Shown here: one piece after another, positions 1-6,560 of the stretch
Layout: each line of letters begins with the position of its first letter
Numbering within the stretch: the first letter of the stretch is position 1
Assembly (NCBI GenBank): GCA_964485695.1
Contig: CAZAKZ010000182.1
Location: 1 to 9,602 of the forward strand
DNA length: 9,602 nt
Reading direction: 5' to 3'
From: CAZAKZ01 sp964485695
GTDB lineage: Bacteria > Planctomycetota > JAFGQW01
Position numbers and translations under genes: made by a program
The notes under the pieces: generated by a model
The model's database searches: none
What the model was told of the DNA's origin: nothing
The model's input: only the letters and a program-made list of their open reading frames with translations

Positions 1-1403
1 AGTCCATCGGCGAGCCCGGCACCCAGCTCACCATGCGGACCTTCCACATCGGCGGCACCGCCAGCCGATCGGTGGAGGAATCTGTCATCAAGGCCAAGCG
101 CGGCGGAATCATCAAATTCATCAACCTGCGCGTCGTGAAGAACCAGGAAGGCCAGAGGGTGGTCCTGAACCGCAACGGCGAGATCATCATCGAGGACTCC
201 AAGGGCCGCGAGCTCGACAAGTACGTGGTACCCGTCGGCAGCAACATCCTCGTGGACGAGACCGAGGAGGTGAAGGCGCGGAAGGCTCTCGCACAGTGGG
301 ATCCTCACAACATTCCGATCCTGGCCGAGACCAACGGCATAGTGGCCTTCGAGGATATTGTCGAGGGCGAAACCCTGAAGTACGAGCAGGATCCGGGCTC
401 CGAAAAGCGCCGGAAGGTGATCATGGAACACAAGGGCGACCTGCACCCGCAGATCGCCATCAAGGACAAGGAAGGCAAGCCGCTGGCCTGGTATTCGATC
501 CCCGAGAAGGCCCACATCGAGGTGGACGACGGGGTGAAGATCGTGGCCGGGACGCTGCTGGCCAAGACTGCCCGCGCCATCACGGGAACCCAGGACATCA
601 CCGGGGGCCTGCCGCGCGTGACCGAGATCTTCGAGGCCCGCAAGCCGCGGGATCCCTCGGTCATCGCGGAAATCGATGGCACCTGCCAGCTGGGCGACAA
701 GCGGCGCGGCAAGCGGACGGTCATCGTGAAGAACGATGAATCCGGCCTCGAGAAGGAACACCTCGTCCCGCACGGAAAGCACCTGCGGGTACACTCCGGT
801 GATACGGTGAAGGCCGGAGAGGCGCTGGTGGGCGGCCCCATGGTTCCCCAGGACATCCTCCGCATCAGCGGCGAGACCGAGCTCCAGAATTACCTGCTGA
901 AAGAGGTCCAGAACGTCTACCGGTCTCAGGGGGTGAGCATCGACGACAAGCACATCGAGGTGATCCTGAACCAGATGCTCAGGAAGGTGAAGATCGAGGA
1001 CGCGGGCGACACCGAGTTCCTGCCCGGGATCATCGTCGACAAGGTGAGATTCCGCATGGAAAACGAGCGCATCCTGACCGAGGGCGGCAAGCCTGCCAAG
1101 GCCGAGCCGGTGCTGCTGGGCATCACCAAGGCCAGCCTGCAATCGGAGAGCTTCATCTCGGCCGCCAGTTTCCAGGAGACCACCAAGGTCCTCACCGAGG
1201 CCGCCATCGGCGGCAGGATCGATCGATTGACGGGACTCAAGGAGAACGTCATCCTCGGCCATCTGGTCCCGGCCGGAACGGGCTTCAAGAAGTATTACCG
1301 ATCGGAGATGGTCAAGCATGTGCCCAAGGAAGAACCGGAAGATCCCCTCGCCGGTGAAGGAAGCCTGGAGGACCCGGCCGCGGCCGAAGGCGACGCGGCC
1401 TGA
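1..1403 (+). CDS. rpoC: RNA polymerase beta' subunit, C-terminal part (5' end outside window)
   Basis: This is the C-terminal third of the catalytic beta' subunit of RNA polymerase. The reading frame is open from base 3, so the gene begins upstream. It opens inside the trigger loop with SIGEPGTQLTMRTFHIGG, which contains the Met, Arg and His that contact the incoming NTP (Met932, Arg933 and His936 in E. coli). About 180 residues then follow before DITGGLPRV, matching the sandwich-barrel insert (SI3) of many Gram-negative phyla; Gram-positive enzymes lack it. Downstream landmarks are NEVQ-like LKEVQNVYRSQGV, DKHIEVILNQMLRKV, LLGITKASL, ESFISAASFQETTKVLTEAA and LKENVILGHLVPAGTG, all in the usual order. 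The protein ends in an acidic, Pro/Gly/Ala-rich and probably disordered tail (EEPEDPLAGEGSLEDPAAAEG). It lies directly upstream of the str genes, as in many bacteria. Identification is secure. Confidence 0.99.
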   Translation, partial: SIGEPGTQLTMRTFHIGGTASRSVEESVIKAKRGGIIKFINLRVVKNQEGQRVVLNRNGEIIIEDSKGRELDKYVVPVGSNILVDETEEVKARKALAQWDPHNIPILAETNGIVAFEDIVEGETLKYEQDPGSEKRRKVIMEHKGDLHPQIAIKDKEGKPLAWYSIPEKAHIEVDDGVKIVAGTLLAKTARAITGTQDITGGLPRVTEIFEARKPRDPSVIAEIDGTCQLGDKRRGKRTVIVKNDESGLEKEHLVPHGKHLRVHSGDTVKAGEALVGGPMVPQDILRISGETELQNYLLKEVQNVYRSQGVSIDDKHIEVILNQMLRKVKIEDAGDTEFLPGIIVDKVRFRMENERILTEGGKPAKAEPVLLGITKASLQSESFISAASFQETTKVLTEAAIGGRIDRLTGLKENVILGHLVPAGTGFKKYYRSEMVKHVPKEEPEDPLAGEGSLEDPAAAEGDAA

Positions 1404-1459
1404 CGGTTCGCGAATCAATCGAACGTAACAGCCTGTGGAATCCCGCCGGGTCCGTGAAA

Positions 1460-1488
1460 TTGACCCCGGGGTTGTTTTGGAGAATAAC
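1460..1488 (+). promoter_or_regulatory. putative sigma70-type promoter of the str operon
   Basis: TTGACC (1460-1465, five of six matches to the -35 consensus) is followed after 17 nt by AATAAC (1483-1488, four of six matches to TATAAT). It lies between the rpoC stop and rpsL. The spacer carries TTTGGA at 1476-1481, at the same distance from TTGAC as in the S10 promoter at 5014-5042. An alternative pair is TTGTTT (1472) with TATAGC (1495), also spaced 17 nt. Transcription could instead simply read through from rpoC, since no terminator is visible after rpoC. Confidence 0.45.
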
Positions 1489-1638
1489 TCATCCTATAGC
1501 ATTACCCCCGTGGCTGCGGCGGGATCGTCGCCGCGGACGGAAGGTGGAATTGGCCGCACATGAGGCGGCCTCGAATCGGCCCCCGCCTGACAGGCTTCTA
1601 CCTGACCGGCTTCCGGGGCCCCAACCGTCGGAGTGAAC
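1489..1638 (+). promoter_or_regulatory. rpsL 5' leader with three GC-rich hairpins
   Basis: Three inverted repeats follow one another. The first is GCGGCG 1516-1521 with CGCCGC 1529-1534 (7-nt loop), extendable to 8 bp with one G-U pair. The second is GGCCGC 1552-1557 with GCGGCC 1565-1570 (7-nt loop). The third is GGCCCC 1578-1583 with GGGGCC 1615-1620, which encloses the 15-bp direct repeat at 1586-1613. The Shine-Dalgarno GGAG (1630-1633) begins ten bases after the last stem. In E. coli the str control element for S7 lies between rpsL and rpsG; here that gap is only 10 nt, so a control structure, if one exists, would have to sit elsewhere, possibly in this leader. That role is inferred. 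Confidence 0.4.
1586..1613 (+). repeat. 15-bp tandem direct repeat before rpsL
   Basis: CCTGACAGGCTTC (1586-1598), two bases (TA), then CCTGACCGGCTTC (1601-1613): 12 of 13 positions are identical at a period of 15 bp. The pair lies in the loop of the 1578-1620 inverted repeat, 25 nt before the rpsL start. Confidence 0.8.
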
Positions 1639-2010
1639 ATGCCCACGATCAATCAGCTCGTCCGGAAAGGACGCAAGCAGGTCAAGCGCAGGTCCAAGGC
1701 ACCTGTGCTGGACGCCTGCCCCCAGAAGCGGGGCGTCTGCTTGCAAGTCAAGACCATGACCCCCAAGAAGCCGAACTCGGCGCTGCGGAAGGTGGCGCGT
1801 GTGAGGCTTTCCAACGGCAAGGAAGTCACTGTCTACATCCCCGGGGAAGGCCATAACCTCCAGGAGCACTCCATCGTGCTGGTCCGGGGCGGCCGCGTGA
1901 GGGATCTCCCGGGTGTGCGCTACCACGTCATCCGGGGCACCCTGGATGCCAGTGGCGTCGAGGACAGAAGGCAATCACGCAGCAAGTACGGCACCAAGAG
2001 GCCGAAGTAA
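1639..2010 (+). CDS. rpsL: 30S ribosomal protein S12
   Basis: S12 of the decoding centre, 123 residues, the normal length. It begins MPTINQLVRKGRK and carries the invariant ACPQKRGVC (26-34), TPKKPNSALRK (41-51), GEGHNLQEHS (69-78), the LVRGGRVRDLPGVRYH segment (81-96) and the C-terminal RSKYGTKRPK. The ATG at 1639 is preferred because GGAG lies 5 nt upstream (1630-1633) and the family begins at this Met; a GTG at 1633 would add two residues but overlaps the GGAG. Lys43, the classic streptomycin-contact residue, is present. Position 88, Lys in most bacteria, is Arg (codon AGG 1900-1902), a change known to give streptomycin resistance in some species. Asp89, the methylthiolation site of RimO in E. 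coli, is kept. rpsG follows after 10 nt. Confidence 0.99.
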   Translation: MPTINQLVRKGRKQVKRRSKAPVLDACPQKRGVCLQVKTMTPKKPNSALRKVARVRLSNGKEVTVYIPGEGHNLQEHSIVLVRGGRVRDLPGVRYHVIRGTLDASGVEDRRQSRSKYGTKRPK

Positions 2011-2020
2011 GGGGGGTCCC

Positions 2021-2494
2021 ATGCCACGGAAATATGATTCGCCGGAGAAGTACCTGAAATCGGATCCGAAGTACAACAGCCGGCTGGCTTCCAAATTCAT
2101 CAACAGCCTGATGCTCAAGGGTAAGAAGACCGTTTCCCAGCATATCTTCTACGACGCAATGGACCTGATCAAGGAGCGGATCAAGGACCAGAATCCGTCC
2201 GATGTCTTTACCCAGGCCGTGGAGAACGTCAAGCCGCTCATCGAAGTGCGGTCCAAGCGCGTCGGCGGTGCCACATACCAGGTGCCCATGGAGGTGAAGA
2301 AGAGCCGGCAGCAAGCCCTGGCATTCCGGTGGATTCTCGAGGCGGCTAGAAAGAAACGCGGCCGCCCCATGGCGAATCGTCTTGCGGAAGAGCTCTATGC
2401 CGCGTACAACAAGGAAGGCGAGGCCATGAACAAGCGAGAGATCGCTCACAAGATGGCCGAGGCAAACAAGGCGTTCGCCCACTTTGCATGGTGA
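2021..2494 (+). CDS. rpsG: 30S ribosomal protein S7
   Basis: S7, 157 residues, the primary 16S rRNA-binding protein that nucleates the 30S head and lines the E site. Family landmarks are DPKYNSRLASKFINSLMLKGKK, DVFTQAVENVKPLIEVRSKRVGGATYQVP, the following KKSRQQALAFRW, and the terminal MAEANKAFAHFAW. The start has an unusually G-rich Shine-Dalgarno (AAGG followed by a run of G, 2008-2016) 4 nt before the ATG, and only 10 nt separate it from the rpsL stop, so co-translation with S12 is likely. An in-frame GTG far upstream lies inside rpsL and is not a credible start. Identification is secure. Confidence 0.99.
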   Translation: MPRKYDSPEKYLKSDPKYNSRLASKFINSLMLKGKKTVSQHIFYDAMDLIKERIKDQNPSDVFTQAVENVKPLIEVRSKRVGGATYQVPMEVKKSRQQALAFRWILEAARKKRGRPMANRLAEELYAAYNKEGEAMNKREIAHKMAEANKAFAHFAW

Positions 2495-2763
2495 TTCCTT
2501 TCCGCCGGAAACTTGATACGGGGAATCCCGATTCGTAGGCGTCGAGTCGGGGGGGCAACGCGACACCCGGCCACAACGGTGAATCGTGACCTCCTGTAGG
2601 GGCACCATGGAACCGTCTCCATGGTTCCGGACCCCGGAATGACAGGGTGATAGGTATGCAGTCCAACACGGATCCTGGCTGACGGGATCATGCAAATCCC
2701 GGGATAAGTTCCTGTACGGCAGCCTGTCTATACCGTCTCGACTGCAATGGAAGCGCCTCTGTC
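2495..2763 (+). other. rpsG-EF-G intergenic region
   Basis: No coding region is supported in these 269 bases. They contain one small perfect inverted repeat, ACCATGG (2604-2610) and CCATGGT (2619-2625), with an 8-nt spacer; it overlaps a competing 6-bp pairing GGAACC (2609-2614) with GGTTCC (2623-2628). A -10-like TATACC lies at 2729-2734, but no matching -35 element is visible. There is no T-tract terminator after rpsG, so read-through into the EF-G gene is possible. GGAAG at 2749-2753 is a weak ribosome binding site for it. Confidence 0.5.
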
Positions 2764-4827
2764 ATGAAATCCATCCGAGCAACCCGCAACATCGGCATCA
2801 TCGCCCACATCGACGCCGGCAAGACCACCGTCACGGAACGCTTTCTCTTTTACAGCGGCAAGGAGCACCGGATCGGACAGGTGGACAACGGGACCGCCAC
2901 CATGGACTGGATGGCGGAAGAGAGGGAGCGAGGGATCACCATAACCGCTGCCGCCACTACATTTTACTGGCGAAAACACACCATCAACCTCATCGACACA
3001 CCCGGCCACGTGGATTTCACCGCCGAGGTGGCCCGTAGCCTACGGGTTCTGGATGGAGCCATCGGTGTGTTCTCGGGCATGGAAGGGGTCGAGGCCCAGT
3101 CGGAGACCGTCTGGCGACAGGCGGATGAGCACCGTGTGCCACGCCTGATCTTCATCAACAAGCTCGACCGCATGGGTGCCGATTTCTACCGGGTCATGGG
3201 AGAAATCCGGGAACGCCTGAGATGCGTTCCGGTTGCCCTCCAGATTCCCATCGGGGTGGAGAAGGACCTGGCCGGCGTGGTGGATCTGGTGAACATGACC
3301 GCCCTGCGTTTCGACCCCGATTCCCAGGGAGCAAACGTGTTCGTGGAAGCCGTGCCCGGGGATCTCGTGGCCATCGCCACGGATTATCGAATGGAGGCCG
3401 TGGCCGCCATTGCTGAGGTGGACGACGAACTGGCCGAGGTTTATCTGGCCGAGGAGGAGATTTCACCCGAGGTCTTCAAGGCGGCTATTCGCCGGGCTGT
3501 CCTTTCCATGAAGGTTTTCCCGGCATTCTGTGGATCGGCCCTCCACAACCAGGGGGTCCAGCCCCTCCTGGACGGGGTGGTGGACTTCTTACCGAGCCCC
3601 CTGGATGTGCTACCGGCCCGGGGCGAGTCTCCAGGCAAATCTCCCGGCAAGGATAACGTCGTGGAGGAGCGGGCCTGTGATCCGGAGGCGCCCTTTTCCG
3701 CCCTGGCCTTCAAGACCGCGGCATCCCGACACGTGGACCTGACCTATCTACGGGTTTACAGCGGTACGGCTCGTCAGTCCGATCAGGTGCGTAACACCAC
3801 CCGGGGAAAGGCCGAGCGCTTCGGCCAGATCTTTCGCATGCACGCCAATGAACGAGATCGGGTTGATCTCATCAAGGCCGGGGATATCGTTGCCGTCACC
3901 GGGCTCCGCAACACGTTCACCGGCGACACCCTGACCGCACGGAACCACCCGGTCCTGCTCGAGCCGATCCGGTTTCCGGAAACCGTGGTCAGCGTGGCCA
4001 TCGAGCCCAGGACTGCGGCGGATCGCGACAAGCTCCTGGACGCCCTCGCGGTCCTCGAGCGGGAAGATCCGACCTTCGAGAAGACGGTGGACGAAGAGAC
4101 CGGACAGCTATTGATTTCCGGTATGGGAGAGTTGCACATCGAGGTCCTGGTCCACCGGGTGATGCGGGAGTTCAATGTGGAGGCCAGCGTGGGAAATCCC
4201 TATGTTTCCTACCGGCAGGGCATCGAGGGTATGGCTGTGGCAGAGGGCCGGGTGGAGAAACAGGCCGGAGGCCGTGGATTCTTCGCCGTGGTCAAGCTGA
4301 GGCTCGAGTCGGATCCTGCTGTCCCCCGGGTTGCCTTCCACAACGGTCTGGAGGGAAAAACCCTGCCGAAGGCGTTTCTGGCCGCCGTCGAGGAGGGGAT
4401 CAAGAACGCGAGCACCGGGCCCCTGGGCTACCCGGTGATCCACGTCCGGGCCACCCTGATCCAGGTGGAGGTTCACGAGGTGGACTCCAACGAGGCGGCC
4501 TTCGAGGAGGCCGCGGTGCGGGCCTTCCACGCCGGTCTGGAGGCGGGAGGTGTGGAAATCCTGGAGCCGGTGATGCGTCTGGAGGCCAGAACCCCCCTGG
4601 AGTACATGGGGGACATCATCCGGGACCTGAACAGTCGCCGGGCCATCATCGACGAGTCCATTGCGGATCAGAATCCTGCCGTCCTGCGGGCCCGAGCCCC
4701 CCTGGCCAGGCTCTTCGGATATTCTTCCATCATCCGTTCCCTGAGCCAGGGCCGGGCCACCTTTTCTCTTGAACCCCAGGAGTTCAGGAAAGTGACCAAG
4801 GAGGATCAGGACCGGTTGATATTTTAG
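2764..4827 (+). CDS. fusA: elongation factor G family translational GTPase, divergent (EF-G2/spd-like)
   Basis: A 687-residue ribosomal GTPase. The G domain has all motifs: AHIDAGKT (14-21), switch I RGITI (56-60), DTPGHVDF with catalytic His82 (78-85), NKLD (132-135) and GSA (257-259). Domains II to V follow: GMGELHIEV in domain III, KQAGGRG and VHEVDSNEAAF in domain IV, and LFGYSSIIRSLSQGRATFSLEP in domain V. The domain IV tip His (His571, E. coli His583) is kept, but Gln507 of E. coli is replaced by Phe506. The protein ends RKVTKEDQDRLIF rather than with the usual EF-G tail, recalling mitochondrial EF-G2 and bacterial EF-G2/spd paralogues. A duplicated SPGK (289-296) marks the G-domain/domain II linker. 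Its place after rpsG favours a translocase role, but a recycling-type paralogue is possible; the symbol rests on position. No tuf follows. Confidence 0.93.
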   Translation: MKSIRATRNIGIIAHIDAGKTTVTERFLFYSGKEHRIGQVDNGTATMDWMAEERERGITITAAATTFYWRKHTINLIDTPGHVDFTAEVARSLRVLDGAIGVFSGMEGVEAQSETVWRQADEHRVPRLIFINKLDRMGADFYRVMGEIRERLRCVPVALQIPIGVEKDLAGVVDLVNMTALRFDPDSQGANVFVEAVPGDLVAIATDYRMEAVAAIAEVDDELAEVYLAEEEISPEVFKAAIRRAVLSMKVFPAFCGSALHNQGVQPLLDGVVDFLPSPLDVLPARGESPGKSPGKDNVVEERACDPEAPFSALAFKTAASRHVDLTYLRVYSGTARQSDQVRNTTRGKAERFGQIFRMHANERDRVDLIKAGDIVAVTGLRNTFTGDTLTARNHPVLLEPIRFPETVVSVAIEPRTAADRDKLLDALAVLEREDPTFEKTVDEETGQLLISGMGELHIEVLVHRVMREFNVEASVGNPYVSYRQGIEGMAVAEGRVEKQAGGRGFFAVVKLRLESDPAVPRVAFHNGLEGKTLPKAFLAAVEEGIKNASTGPLGYPVIHVRATLIQVEVHEVDSNEAAFEEAAVRAFHAGLEAGGVEILEPVMRLEARTPLEYMGDIIRDLNSRRAIIDESIADQNPAVLRARAPLARLFGYSSIIRSLSQGRATFSLEPQEFRKVTKEDQDRLIF
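3628..3651 (+). repeat. 12-bp in-frame tandem duplication in the EF-G linker
   Basis: TCTCCAGGCAAA is followed directly by TCTCCCGGCAAG (10 of 12 identical), encoding SPGK twice (residues 289-296). It lies just after the G domain, where length variation is likely tolerated. Confidence 0.75.
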
Positions 4828-5013
4828 AAAGGCCTGGACGAGGAGGAAGGATTCGCAGCCAGATCCGAAGAACGAGAACCGGAAGAACGGTTGATCCGCG
4901 GCAGTTTTTTTTGGGGCTTGGAAAGATTTTTTGAATATTTATTCTGAATGACGCCCCCGAATAGACTCTAAGTAATTGTCTGTTAACAGGTTGAAAAATA
5001 TTGTCTAAAGCCG
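4828..5013 (+). other. non-coding stretch after the EF-G gene; no tuf
   Basis: No gene is supported here. The position is where many bacteria carry tuf, but no EF-Tu motif is seen in any frame, so EF-Tu must be encoded elsewhere. The stretch becomes AT-rich from about 4905, with runs of T and A, which fits a terminator followed by the upstream part of a strong promoter (AT-rich bases 4981-5010 lie just before the -35 element at 5014). Confidence 0.6.
4877..4912 (+). terminator. possible weak intrinsic terminator after the EF-G gene
   Basis: AACCG (4877-4881) pairs with CGGTT (4888-4892) around a 6-nt loop, and eight T residues follow at 4905-4912. The stem is short and 12 bases separate it from the T tract, so it is a poor match to a classical terminator. 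Its place, 50 bases after the EF-G stop and 100 bases before a good promoter, is the main support. Confidence 0.35.
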
Positions 5014-5042
5014 TTGACGGGGGTTTTTATTTGGACTAGAGT
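5014..5042 (+). promoter_or_regulatory. putative sigma70-type promoter of the S10 operon
   Basis: TTGACG (5014-5019, five of six) is spaced exactly 17 nt from TAGAGT (5037-5042, four of six, with the key first, second and last bases correct). An AT-rich stretch lies directly upstream, as in strong ribosomal promoters with an UP element. The spacer carries TTTGGA at 5030-5035. Initiation would fall near 5049, giving a leader of about 540 nt before rpsJ. Confidence 0.6.
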
Positions 5043-5470
5043 CTCCGTTCTTCTGGACTGAGTTGCCATCGCGCAAGCGTCAATCCTGGCACTTCTTTCA
5101 CGCTTGAGAGAGGATCCAGCAAGGGCTTTGCGTTCGGCCCGTACCGATGCCGAGCCCGAGGACTGGGCCTGAACCTTGGGACGTTGATTCCGAGGCCAAG
5201 GTTCCGGGATTGGCGGACAGCTGACGGGTGATTCAAGCATCGCTTTGCAGGATTGGCCAATTGCGGATGAGCGGCGAGGAGACCGTATAAGCCGGAGCTT
5301 GAACGGTTTTCGGCACAGGGAGAAACTGGCTCCCTACCTGCCTTGACACCTCGCTCGCACCCATTTCCGGTTTCATGAAATCCGGGTTCCGGAGTCGCGG
5401 AGTGCCACGACCAACCAGGTCTCCGCTGCCCGAGAACCTACTGACAATATATATGTATTGAGGAACTGGG

Positions 5471-5519
5471 CGGTCCGGTCATGACCTTTTCTCTCTCCAT
5501 CGGGAGGGGAGGTGGACCG
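5471..5519 (+). promoter_or_regulatory. branched hairpin element upstream of rpsJ
   Basis: An outer stem CGGTCC (5471-5476) with GGACCG (5514-5519) encloses a perfect palindrome GGTCATGACC (5477-5486) and a second stem CTCTCTC-C (5492-5498) with GGAGGGG (5503-5509, two G-U pairs) around the loop ATCG. The purine-rich strand (5502-5515) resembles an anti-SD-binding sequence, yet no start codon with a useful ORF follows it. It is the most elaborate fold in the leader; its function is unknown. Confidence 0.4.
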
Positions 5520-5555
5520 GAATATCCGAACTTGACGTCTTTGTAAGATTTTGGG

Positions 5556-5572
5556 TCGCGCGTGAAGCGCGA
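5556..5572 (+). promoter_or_regulatory. GC-rich hairpin next to the rpsJ ribosome binding site
   Basis: TCGCGC and GCGCGA form a 6-bp stem with a GTGAA loop. It ends four bases before the Shine-Dalgarno GGTGAT (5576-5581), which lies 5 nt from the rpsJ ATG. Extra pairing or a bound protein here could affect access to the start site. Confidence 0.45.
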
Positions 5573-5586
5573 TACGGTGATGGATT

Positions 5587-5895
5587 ATGCGGCCTGGTGA
5601 CATCAAGATCCGGATGGAAGCGTACGACTACGAGGCCCTGGATCATTCAGCCGTGGATATCGTGGAAACAGCCAAGAGAACCGGTGCGAAGGTTTCCGGG
5701 CCCATACCCCTGCCGACCCGCCGGGAGATCTATACCGTTTTGCGAAGTCCGCACATCGACAAGAAATCCAGGGAGCAGTTCGAGCTCTCCACTCACAAGC
5801 GCATGATCATCATCATGAATCCCAATCCCAAATTCATCGACGCCATCAACAAGTTGAATGTCCCCGCAGGGGTGCACATTCGGATCAAAGCATAG
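5587..5895 (+). CDS. rpsJ: 30S ribosomal protein S10
   Basis: S10, 102 residues (E. coli 103), a 30S head protein; family members also act as NusE in antitermination with NusB. Recognised by IVETAKRTGAKVSGPIPLPT, YTVLRSPHIDKKSREQFE, LSTHKRMI and the terminal AGVHIRIKA. The long beta-hairpin loop that reaches into the 30S head is intact. The start ATG at 5587 follows GGTGAT by 5 nt; the extra N-terminal residues MRPGD before IKIRM fit the family length. It is the first gene of the S10 operon, 11 nt before rplC. The usual RIRLKAFDH segment reads IKIRMEAYDY here, within normal variation. Confidence 0.99.
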   Translation: MRPGDIKIRMEAYDYEALDHSAVDIVETAKRTGAKVSGPIPLPTRREIYTVLRSPHIDKKSREQFELSTHKRMIIIMNPNPKFIDAINKLNVPAGVHIRIKA

Positions 5896-5906
5896 AGGAA
5901 TCAGCC

Positions 5907-6560
5907 ATGCGAGAGTGTGTGGCCGGCATTCTGGGCCGCAAGCTGGGCTCGACCCAGGTATTTGATGCCGAGACCGGGTCTTGCTCTCACGTGACCGTCA
6001 TCCAGGCCGGTCCGTGCAAGGTAACCCAGGTCAAGACCCGTGAAGAGAACGGATACAGCGCCCTCCAGCTGGGATTGGAGGAGGTCTCCAGCAAGAAGCT
6101 GGGCAATGTGACCCGCCCGCGTCTCGGCCACTTCAAGAAGGCCGGCGTGAAGCCCATGCGCGTGGTGCGCGAGGTGAGAACCACGAAGGATCCGGAGGCG
6201 TCCCCCGGCGACACGGTGACGGTGGAGGTCTTCCAGGACGTGGCCCGGGTGGATGTCGCCGGAACGACCAAGGGGCGCGGTTTCTCCGGATGCATCCGGC
6301 GCTGGGGCTTTGCCCGCGGTCCCGTGTCCCACGGCTCCAAGAACATCCGGGAGCCCGGTTCCACGGGCGGCAAGGGACCGGTGCCTGCCGGGGTCATCAA
6401 GGGCAAGAAGATGGCAGGACAGTACGGAAATACCCGGAGCACTTCCCGGAATCTCGAGGTCATGAAGGTCGACGTGGACAACCACATCCTCCTGGTCAAA
6501 GGCGCTGTGCCAGGGCCTCAGGGGGGGCTTGTCCTCGTCAGTGACTCCATGGGGAGTTGA
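5907..6560 (+). CDS. rplC: 50S ribosomal protein L3
   Basis: L3, 217 residues (typical about 205-215), binds the 3' end of 23S rRNA and reaches the peptidyl transferase centre. Landmarks are AGILGRKLG, VTVIQAGPCKVTQVKT, GHFKKAGV, TTKGRGFSGCIRRWGFARGP, SHGSKNIREPGSTG and IKGKKMAGQYGN, then the LLVKGAVPGP ending. A strong AGGA (5896-5899) lies 7 nt before the ATG. Two near-invariant sites differ: the N-terminal GMTQ reads GSTQ (Ser15), and the HRxPGSIG loop near the active centre reads IREPGSTG. The Gln methylated by PrmB in E. coli L3 is not conserved, as in many phyla. An 81-nt gap separates it from rplD. Confidence 0.98.
   Translation: MRECVAGILGRKLGSTQVFDAETGSCSHVTVIQAGPCKVTQVKTREENGYSALQLGLEEVSSKKLGNVTRPRLGHFKKAGVKPMRVVREVRTTKDPEASPGDTVTVEVFQDVARVDVAGTTKGRGFSGCIRRWGFARGPVSHGSKNIREPGSTGGKGPVPAGVIKGKKMAGQYGNTRSTSRNLEVMKVDVDNHILLVKGAVPGPQGGLVLVSDSMGS

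Larger units (their letters stand above)
5049..5586 (+). promoter_or_regulatory. long structured leader of the S10 operon
   Basis: These roughly 540 bases hold no supportable gene but several inverted repeats: GAACCTTGG 5171-5179 with CCAAGGTTC 5196-5204; AGGGAG 5317-5322 with CTCCCT 5330-5335; CCGGTTT 5367-5373 with AAA-T-CCGG 5378-5385 around a CATG loop (one bulged T); CAATA 5445-5449 with TATTG 5456-5460; a branched element at 5471-5519; and TCGCGC 5556-5561 with GCGCGA 5567-5572. In E. coli a shorter S10 leader lets free L4 repress the operon by attenuation and by blocking translation. A similar control is plausible here, but I cannot match the known L4-binding structure. No internal terminator T-tract is visible. 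Confidence 0.45.

Noticed and set aside
305..865. Minus-strand open frame inside rpoC, and similar antisense frames within other genes
   Set aside because: They mirror the codon structure of strongly conserved + strand genes and show no family features.
1454..1636. 60-codon open frame before rpsL (GTG start)
   Set aside because: No recognisable protein; Arg/Pro-rich translation of GC-rich hairpin DNA, spanning the promoter region and ending inside the rpsL start region.
2604..2628. Mobile element terminus or terminator after rpsG
   Set aside because: A single 7-bp inverted repeat without a T tract, target duplication, transposase or second copy in the window.
4983..5240. Minus-strand open frames of 74-85 codons in the gap after the EF-G gene
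   Set aside because: No family resemblance, no ribosome binding site, low-complexity Ser/Arg/Pro composition, and they overlap the S10 promoter and leader.
5343..5371. Perfect TTGACA (5343-5348) as a second S10 promoter
   Set aside because: No acceptable -10 hexamer at 16-18 nt; the nearest candidate TTTCAT is 22 nt away and is part of a hairpin.
5532..5560. TTGACG at 5532 as a promoter close to rpsJ
   Set aside because: The correctly spaced region is GC-rich (GTCGCG); TAAGAT at 5544 is much too close.
4828..5586. Decayed tuf gene
   Set aside because: No EF-Tu G-domain motif such as GHVDHGKT or DCPGH in any frame.
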